A stretch of DNA of 11,040 bases from Ravibacter sp964559125 (GTDB lineage Bacteria; Bacteroidota; Bacteroidia; Cytophagales; Spirosomataceae): assembly GCA_964559125.1 (NCBI GenBank), contig CAZLGW010000077.1, forward strand, positions 1 to 11,040, written 5' to 3'. Below the pieces are notes generated by a model that saw only the letters and a program-made list of their open reading frames with translations, made no database searches and was not told the DNA's origin. This document shows, in pieces, positions 6,436 to 11,040 of the stretch. The position numbers and the translations under genes were made by a program. Each line of letters opens with the position of its first letter. The stretch's first letter is position 1.

Positions 6436-7203
6436 TCAGACAGATTTGGAGCTCAGCTTCGCTCCGAGATATTCCCTGTTTAAGCGGGCGATACTCTCGA
6501 GGCTTATCTCTTTCGGACATTCTGCGGAGCAGGCTCCCGTATTGGTACAGGAACCAAATCCCTCTTCGTCCATCTGCGCTACCATTTTTTCAGCCCTGAT
6601 CGTACGCTCGGCCTGCCCCTGCGGCAGCAAAGCCAGCTGTGATACCTTTGCCGAAACAAACAACATAGCGGAAGCATTCTTACATGCCGCTACGCAGGCG
6701 CCACAGCCGATACAGGCGGCAGTTGCAAATGCTTCGTCTGCATCGTCCTTGGGAATCGGGATGTTATTAGCGTCCTGTGCATTTCCGGTATTGACCGAAA
6801 CAAAACCGCCGGCGGCAATAATGCGGTCGAATGCCGAACGCTCAACCACCAGGTCTTTTATAACAGGGAAAGCAGAAGCACGCCATGGTTCCACCACGAT
6901 GGTATCGCCGTCACTGAAAGACCGCATATGCAGCTGGCACGTCGTGACTCCCTGCAACGGGCCGTGAGGGCGTCCGTTTATATACATCGAGCACATGCCG
7001 CAAATTCCTTCACGACAGTCGTGGTCGAAAGCGACCGGCTCTTTGTTTTCCTCGACCAGCTTTTCATTCAGCACATCAAACATCTCCAGGAAAGACATAT
7101 CGGGAGATATTCCTGTCAGTTGATGTGTCTCAAAATACCCTTCCGACTGGCTGTTCTTCTGACGCCATACTTTGAGGGTTAGATTCATATTACCGTGACT
7201 CAT
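6436..7203 (-). CDS. sdhB: Succinate dehydrogenase / fumarate reductase iron-sulfur subunit
   Basis: 255 residues, the usual length. The subunit carries electrons from the flavin in SdhA to the membrane quinone through three clusters, and all ligand cysteines are visible. The N-terminal ferredoxin-like domain binds [2Fe-2S] with C63, C68, C71 (CREGICGMC) and C89. The C-terminal helical domain binds [4Fe-4S] with C164, C167, C170 (CIGCGAC) and C229, and [3Fe-4S] with C174, C219 and C225. The protein is peripheral on the cytoplasmic face. It is the last gene of the sdhCAB operon: its ATG starts 2 bases after the sdhA stop, implying coupled translation, and the operon terminator follows. A second Met at residue 6 is a possible alternative start, but the first ATG is at the expected close spacing. 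Confidence 0.96.
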   Translation of the reverse strand: MSHGNMNLTLKVWRQKNSQSEGYFETHQLTGISPDMSFLEMFDVLNEKLVEENKEPVAFDHDCREGICGMCSMYINGRPHGPLQGVTTCQLHMRSFSDGDTIVVEPWRASAFPVIKDLVVERSAFDRIIAAGGFVSVNTGNAQDANNIPIPKDDADEAFATAACIGCGACVAACKNASAMLFVSAKVSQLALLPQGQAERTIRAEKMVAQMDEEGFGSCTNTGACSAECPKEISLESIARLNREYLGAKLSSKSV

Positions 7204-7205
7204 AA

Positions 7206-9194
7206 TTATTTATAGCTACGCTGGGCAATCTTGATGTTTTCGTATACGAGTTCTTCCTTATGAAGCTCCCACTCACTCTCTCCGAGGTATTCCCATGCAG
7301 AAACGAAAGTGAAGTTTTCGTCATCTCTCAGCGCCTCTCCTTCTTCAGTCTGGTGCTCTTCCCTGAAGTGACCGCCGCATGATTCTTCCCTGGTAAGGGC
7401 ATCGATACACATCAGCTCGCCCAATTCCAGGAAGTCGGCAACCCTGCTTGCCTTATCCAGTTCAGGGTTAAACTCATCAGCGCCTCCCATTACACGCACG
7501 TCATTCCAGAACTCTCTGCGCAAAGCCCGTATCTCCTCAATGGCAGACTTCAGTCCCTGCTCGTTCCGTGCCATTCCGCATTTATCCCACATGATCTTAC
7601 CCAACTTCCGGTGGAACGTCTCGGGAGATGTATTTCCTTTCACGTTCAGCAGGGTAGTGATACGGTCCCTGACACCCTTTTCTGCTTCTACGAAAGCCTC
7701 GTGATCTGTAGGAATGGCCGGTGTACGGATCTCGTTCGACAGGTAAGCTCCTATTGAATAAGGAATGACAAAATAACCGTCGGCCAGGCCCTGCATCAGC
7801 GCTGAAGCTCCCAGGCGGTTTGCACCGTGATCCGAGAAGTTGGCTTCTCCGAGGGCATACAACCCCGGAACGGTCGTCATCAGGTTGTAATCGACCCACA
7901 GACCGCCCATTGTATAGTGAACGGCCGGGTAGATGCGCATCGGTACTTCATAAGGATCTTCGCCGGTAATCTGCTTGTACATGTCAAACAGGTTGCCGTA
8001 TTTCTCTTTTACTACAGCCTTACCCCACTTGATAATATCTTCTTTCGACGGGTTATGGACGTTATTCTTATTCGCTTCGGCATGCCCGTAACGGTCGATA
8101 GCAGCTGCATAATCCAGGTAAACAGCCAGTTTGGAGGCCCCTACCCCATAGCCGGCGTCGCAGCGTTCTTTTGCCGCACGCGAAGCGATATCACGGGGCA
8201 CCAGGTTACCAAACGCCGGGTATCGTCTTTCCAGGTAATAGTCGCGCTCGTCTTCAGGGATATCACCCGGCGCACGGTTATCGTCTTTCTTTTTCGGCAC
8301 CCAGATACGGCCGTCGTTACGGAGCGACTCCGACATAAGCGTCAGCTTCGACTGGTGGTCGCCCGATACCGGGATACAGGTCGGGTGGATCTGGGTAAAA
8401 CAGGGGTTCCCGAAGAAAGCGCCCTTCTTGTGGGCTTTCCAAGCCGCCGTAACGTTGCTTCCCATTGCGTTGGTGGAAAGGTAGAAAACGTTGCCATAGC
8501 CTCCCGAAGCGATCAGGACGGCATGCCCGAAATGTCTTTCCAACTGCCCGGTGACGAGGTTCCTGGCAATGATACCGCGGCATTTGCCGTCGATGATCAC
8601 CACTTCCATCATCTCGTGGCGGTTATACATGGTGACCGTCCCCATCCCTACCTGGCGCTCAAGCGCCGAATAGGCTCCCAGCAATAACTGCTGGCCTGTC
8701 TGCCCGGCTGCATAAAATGTACGCTGCACCTGGGTACCTCCAAACGAACGGTTGCTGAGCAACCCGCCGTATTCGCGGGCAAAGGGCACTCCCTGGGCCA
8801 CGCACTGGTCGATAATATTACCGGAAACCTCTGCCAGGCGATGTACGTTTGCCTCGCGTGAACGATAGTCTCCGCCTTTGATGGTATCATAAAACAGCCG
8901 GTAAACCGAATCACCGTCATTCTGGTAATTTTTAGCTGCGTTAATCCCTCCCTGGGCCGCGATCGAGTGCGCTCTCCTGGGAGAATCCTGGAAGCAGAAG
9001 GCCTTAACCTTGTATCCCATTTCCGCAAGAGTAGCCGCGGCAGAAGCCCCCGCCAGACCGGTACCTATTACTACTATTTCTATCCTGCGTTTATTGGCAG
9101 GGTTGACAAGGGGAACAGTCGATCTGTACTGGGACCACTTTTTCTCCAGCGGGCCGGAAGGAATCTTGGCGTCCAAACGTGATGAGCTTGCCAT
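7206..9194 (-). CDS. sdhA: Succinate dehydrogenase / fumarate reductase flavoprotein subunit
   Basis: 662 residues, in the range of type-B (Bacteroidota / epsilonproteobacterial-like) SdhA/FrdA. The FAD-binding Rossmann motif GTGLAG is at 44-49. The histidine for the covalent FAD link is H76, in RRAHSIAAQGG. The dicarboxylate site shows HPT at 270-272, the catalytic Arg in VPRDIASR (R334), HYTMGG (H426) and ANRLGASALMQG (R460). The enzyme oxidises succinate to fumarate in the TCA cycle, or runs in reverse as fumarate reductase; sequence alone does not decide the direction. The protein is cytoplasmic, docked on SdhB. It is the middle gene of the operon, 41 bases after sdhC and 2 bases before sdhB. 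The start at 9194 leaves a normal short N-terminal extension before the Rossmann fold. Confidence 0.97.
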   Translation of the reverse strand: MASSSRLDAKIPSGPLEKKWSQYRSTVPLVNPANKRRIEIVVIGTGLAGASAAATLAEMGYKVKAFCFQDSPRRAHSIAAQGGINAAKNYQNDGDSVYRLFYDTIKGGDYRSREANVHRLAEVSGNIIDQCVAQGVPFAREYGGLLSNRSFGGTQVQRTFYAAGQTGQQLLLGAYSALERQVGMGTVTMYNRHEMMEVVIIDGKCRGIIARNLVTGQLERHFGHAVLIASGGYGNVFYLSTNAMGSNVTAAWKAHKKGAFFGNPCFTQIHPTCIPVSGDHQSKLTLMSESLRNDGRIWVPKKKDDNRAPGDIPEDERDYYLERRYPAFGNLVPRDIASRAAKERCDAGYGVGASKLAVYLDYAAAIDRYGHAEANKNNVHNPSKEDIIKWGKAVVKEKYGNLFDMYKQITGEDPYEVPMRIYPAVHYTMGGLWVDYNLMTTVPGLYALGEANFSDHGANRLGASALMQGLADGYFVIPYSIGAYLSNEIRTPAIPTDHEAFVEAEKGVRDRITTLLNVKGNTSPETFHRKLGKIMWDKCGMARNEQGLKSAIEEIRALRREFWNDVRVMGGADEFNPELDKASRVADFLELGELMCIDALTREESCGGHFREEHQTEEGEALRDDENFTFVSAWEYLGESEWELHKEELVYENIKIAQRSYK

Positions 9195-9235
9195 GTTCGT
9201 TTGTTAGATTATATCGTTATAAGGGGAAAACCCTT

Positions 9236-10018
9236 TTAAAATTGCTTGAAATAAAAATACAGCGGCATTGCGGCGAAAGCTGCCGGGATTATAAATGCGA
9301 ATACCCAAACCCCGACCGTTTTGATAAACGGCGTGTATTTCGGATGGTTGATACCGAGCGTCTGAAATGCGCTCTGGAAGCCGTGATAAAGGTGAAAGCC
9401 AACCGCTACCATGCCCAACAGGTAGAATAAAGACAGGAGGATATTCTGAAAAGCGACAGACACAGTCTGGTAGAGGTCTTTCACTATTACCGTTCGCGTT
9501 CCTTCGTCAGCATTTGTAAATTCTACCTGCTTCACGTCCTGGGTATAGTTGTCAGGCATCTGGTGGCTGAAGATCTCTCCCGTGTTGAGCACTTCCGTGT
9601 ACTGCACATAAGGGAGCGGCTCATTGTGGAACTTATACCAGAAATCTCCCATATGCACTACGATATAGACCAGGAGAATAGTGCCCAGCACTGCCATATT
9701 GCGGCTCGACCAGGTAGATTGGTTCCTGATCACGCTGTACTTTACGTTCCTCGCTTTCCGGTTGCGGACCTCGAGATAAATCCCCCAGAACGCATGGAAA
9801 AGGATAAAAAAGTAATTCAGGTAAGAGATGATCTTGATCGGCGGAAAAGTAGTCATCATTACCGCGTAGGTATTGAATGCATAACCGCCGTCATCCTTGA
9901 AAAGCTGAAGATTACCGATAAGGTGTACGACCAGGAAAAGGCATAGAAACAGCCCCGTTAAGGACATCAGGATCTTTTTGCCTATTGAACTGGTCAAAGT
10001 TTGTGTTAGCCAAGACAT
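9236..10018 (-). CDS. sdhC: Succinate dehydrogenase cytochrome b subunit (type B, di-heme membrane anchor)
   Basis: 260 residues from the chosen start, beginning MSWLTQTLTSSIGKK. It has five predicted membrane helices (about 15-35, 61-82, 107-127, 187-211, 232-256). H32, H75, H122 and H209 each lie in one of the first four helices, as expected for axial ligands of two b hemes in single-subunit type-B anchors. These anchors reduce or oxidise menaquinone and hold SdhA/SdhB to the inner membrane. No sdhD is present or needed in this type. The open frame extends upstream to an ATG at 10087, but that codon lies upstream of the likely transcription start near 10061, so the ATG at 10018 is preferred. 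The loop between helices 3 and 4 is long (about 60 residues, polar). It is the first gene of the operon. Confidence 0.93.
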   Translation of the reverse strand: MSWLTQTLTSSIGKKILMSLTGLFLCLFLVVHLIGNLQLFKDDGGYAFNTYAVMMTTFPPIKIISYLNYFFILFHAFWGIYLEVRNRKARNVKYSVIRNQSTWSSRNMAVLGTILLVYIVVHMGDFWYKFHNEPLPYVQYTEVLNTGEIFSHQMPDNYTQDVKQVEFTNADEGTRTVIVKDLYQTVSVAFQNILLSLFYLLGMVAVGFHLYHGFQSAFQTLGINHPKYTPFIKTVGVWVFAFIIPAAFAAMPLYFYFKQF

Positions 10019-10067
10019 AGCAAACAGCCGGAATTTTTGTGTAAAAATTGTTCTTTTTATAGGTGTC

Positions 10068-10098
10068 CAAAGGTAAGTCACATTCAAGTTTCATCCAA
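10068..10098 (-). promoter_or_regulatory. Bacteroidota-type promoter of sdhCAB
   Basis: On the minus strand TTG (complement of 10096-10098) is followed after exactly 20 bases by TACCTTTG (complement of 10068-10075), a full match to -33 TTG / -7 TAnnTTTG. Predicted transcription starts near 10061, giving a leader of about 43 bases before the ATG at 10018. This also rules against the longer sdhC frame. Confidence 0.75.
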
Positions 10099-10310
10099 CT
10101 AAGGTGTGTCCATTTCAGATACCTGTCAATAATTTATAATCTTTTTAAGTTGGAAGGTTACTCACACCGCTGTCATCTGATTCTCAAAAATTAACAAAAC
10201 ATATATGATGGTTGTATAATTTAGAGCCTATTCTTCGTTTACATACAAAATCCGAAGGTGCCGGAAAGCCTTTTAACCCGCGCCACGGTTGCAAAGAAAA
10301 ATCCCTGCCT
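10099..10310. other. Divergent intergenic region between sdhC and the secreted-protein gene
   Basis: The region is AT-rich and without a gene. The sdhC promoter lies at its left edge. For the rightward gene I found only imperfect -7-like matches, such as TAATTTAG at 10217-10224 without a TTG at the right distance. No clear operator, terminator or RNA structure was recognised. Confidence 0.5.
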
Positions 10311-11040
10311 ATGTCGCTTCGGTTTATTCTCCTCTTTTTTATCGTAGCCTTCCTTTGGGCACCTAAAACCTACGCTACCCACGTACGGGCCGGAGAGATT
10401 ACAGCCAGAAAGATTTCGCAAACTTCCCTTACCTACGAGATCAAGTTTACCGGCTACTTTAATATGGATGTGAACGGCAGGGAAGCTGCAATCCGGAATA
10501 CGGATGTATGGTTCTGGATCACGGGCGACCTTAAATCATACAAGACGCCCCGCGTCGGAGGCGAGGCCGGTATGATCGACGTCGGCAACGAGACTACCCG
10601 CAACGAATATGTGTTGGTCTATACCTTCGCCGCTCCGGGTGTCTATACCATCAACCTCGGCATCGACAACAGGAACAACAATGTCCTCAACATAGGCCCT
10701 GAACCTACAGACAGGCTCAATTTCTACATCCAGAGCACACTGGCCATCAACGCCAGCCTCGGTATGAACAGGACACCCGTGCTGCTCAACTCCCCCATCG
10801 ACCAGGGAGCTGTCGGACAACGCTACATCCATAACCCCGGTGCCTTCGACGCCGACGGAGACAGCCTGTCCTATAAGCTCTTTACTCCACTAGGAGCCAC
10901 TACCGACGGGAAAATCGCGGTCCCTTTTGAATATCGCGATCCCCATACCGTCCCGCCCGTTGGTACCAGAGAAGACGGGTCCTCCCCCCCTGAGTTCTAC
11001 ATCGATGCCATTACAGGGGACCTCATCTGGGACGCTCCCG
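10311..11040 (+). CDS. Secreted 'HVRAGEI'-family cell-surface protein, 3' end off the window
   Basis: The frame is open from the ATG at 10311 to the window end (243 codons visible). The N-terminus is a signal peptide: MSLR, a hydrophobic core (about 5-16), and a likely cut after YA at 21-22. The mature protein then starts THVRAGEITARKI, a start typical of a family of large Bacteroidota surface proteins. Many of these carry PKD or Ig-like repeats and a C-terminal gliding-motility-associated / type IX secretion sorting domain. Visible features are a beta-rich first domain (about 23-145) and a second motif region, NRTPVLLNSPIDQG followed by FDADGDSLSYKL (179-190), where the Asp-rich DADGD resembles a calcium-binding or cadherin-like strand. 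Type IX export and a surface or adhesive role are inferences, because the C-terminus is not in the window. The ATG is preceded by no Shine-Dalgarno, like its neighbours. Confidence 0.8.
   Translation, partial: MSLRFILLFFIVAFLWAPKTYATHVRAGEITARKISQTSLTYEIKFTGYFNMDVNGREAAIRNTDVWFWITGDLKSYKTPRVGGEAGMIDVGNETTRNEYVLVYTFAAPGVYTINLGIDNRNNNVLNIGPEPTDRLNFYIQSTLAINASLGMNRTPVLLNSPIDQGAVGQRYIHNPGAFDADGDSLSYKLFTPLGATTDGKIAVPFEYRDPHTVPPVGTREDGSSPPEFYIDAITGDLIWDAP

Noticed and set aside
7827..8687. 286-codon plus-strand frame inside sdhA
   Set aside because: It is antisense to the highly conserved flavoprotein and has no family resemblance. It is a shadow frame.
9219..9238. Short AAGGG/CCCTT hairpin between sdhC and sdhA
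   Set aside because: The stem is only about 5 bp and overlaps the sdhC stop. It is too weak to call a terminator or attenuator within an operon.
10019..10087. 23-residue N-terminal extension of SdhC
   Set aside because: It would start upstream of the predicted transcription start and is not seen in the typical SdhC N-terminus.
10239..10832. Minus-strand open frames opposite the secreted-protein gene
   Set aside because: The plus strand has a continuous frame with a signal peptide and a recognisable family motif. The minus frames are antisense shadows.
1..11040. CRISPR arrays, insertion sequences, toxin-antitoxin or defence gene clusters
   Set aside because: No spaced direct repeats, transposase or defence-type genes are visible. 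The only mobile-element gene is the serine recombinase at the left edge.

Overview
The window looks like a chromosomal stretch of a Bacteroidota bacterium, most likely a free-living Cytophagales or Chitinophagales relative. The evidence is promoters of the Bacteroidota type (TTG, 20 bases, TAnnTTTG), genes without clear Shine-Dalgarno sequences, a long type-2 isoleucyl-tRNA synthetase, a type-B sdhCAB operon, and a secreted protein of the 'HVRAGEI' family known from this phylum. The genus cannot be given from the sequence alone.

Layout. (1) Bases 3-1481 hold the 3' part of a large serine recombinase gene whose N-terminus is off the window. It is AT-richer than the rest (19 G/C in bases 961-1020, against 37 in 3721-3780 within ileS). 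Its reading frame runs into the terminator and then the body of a convergent tRNA-Leu(UAA) gene, so this is probably one end of an integrated element whose target is that tRNA. (2) Bases 1429-1716 hold tRNA-Leu(UAA) and tRNA-Gly(GCC) on the minus strand, each with its own terminator, and a very good promoter in front of tRNA-Gly. (3) Bases 2036-5765 hold ileS and a small YnfA-type membrane protein gene, 22 bases apart and probably cotranscribed. (4) Bases 5775-6347 hold a minus-strand nitroreductase gene, convergent with ynfA. (5) Bases 6369-10098 hold the complete minus-strand sdhCAB operon for succinate:menaquinone oxidoreductase (complex II), with a recognisable promoter and terminator. (6) From 10311 to the window end runs the 5' part of a secreted protein gene with a signal peptide, divergent from sdhC.

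Most of this is core metabolism and translation (charged tRNA supply, IleRS, complex II). I do not see a complete, previously undescribed multi-gene system. The points most worth a second look are the swapped class I signature motif in IleRS (GIHH in place of HxGH, associated in the IleRS2 family with very strong mupirocin resistance), the recombinase frame that reads through a tRNA terminator and stops in the tRNA anticodon loop, and an octamer shared by the sdhC promoter and the loop of the operon's terminator.
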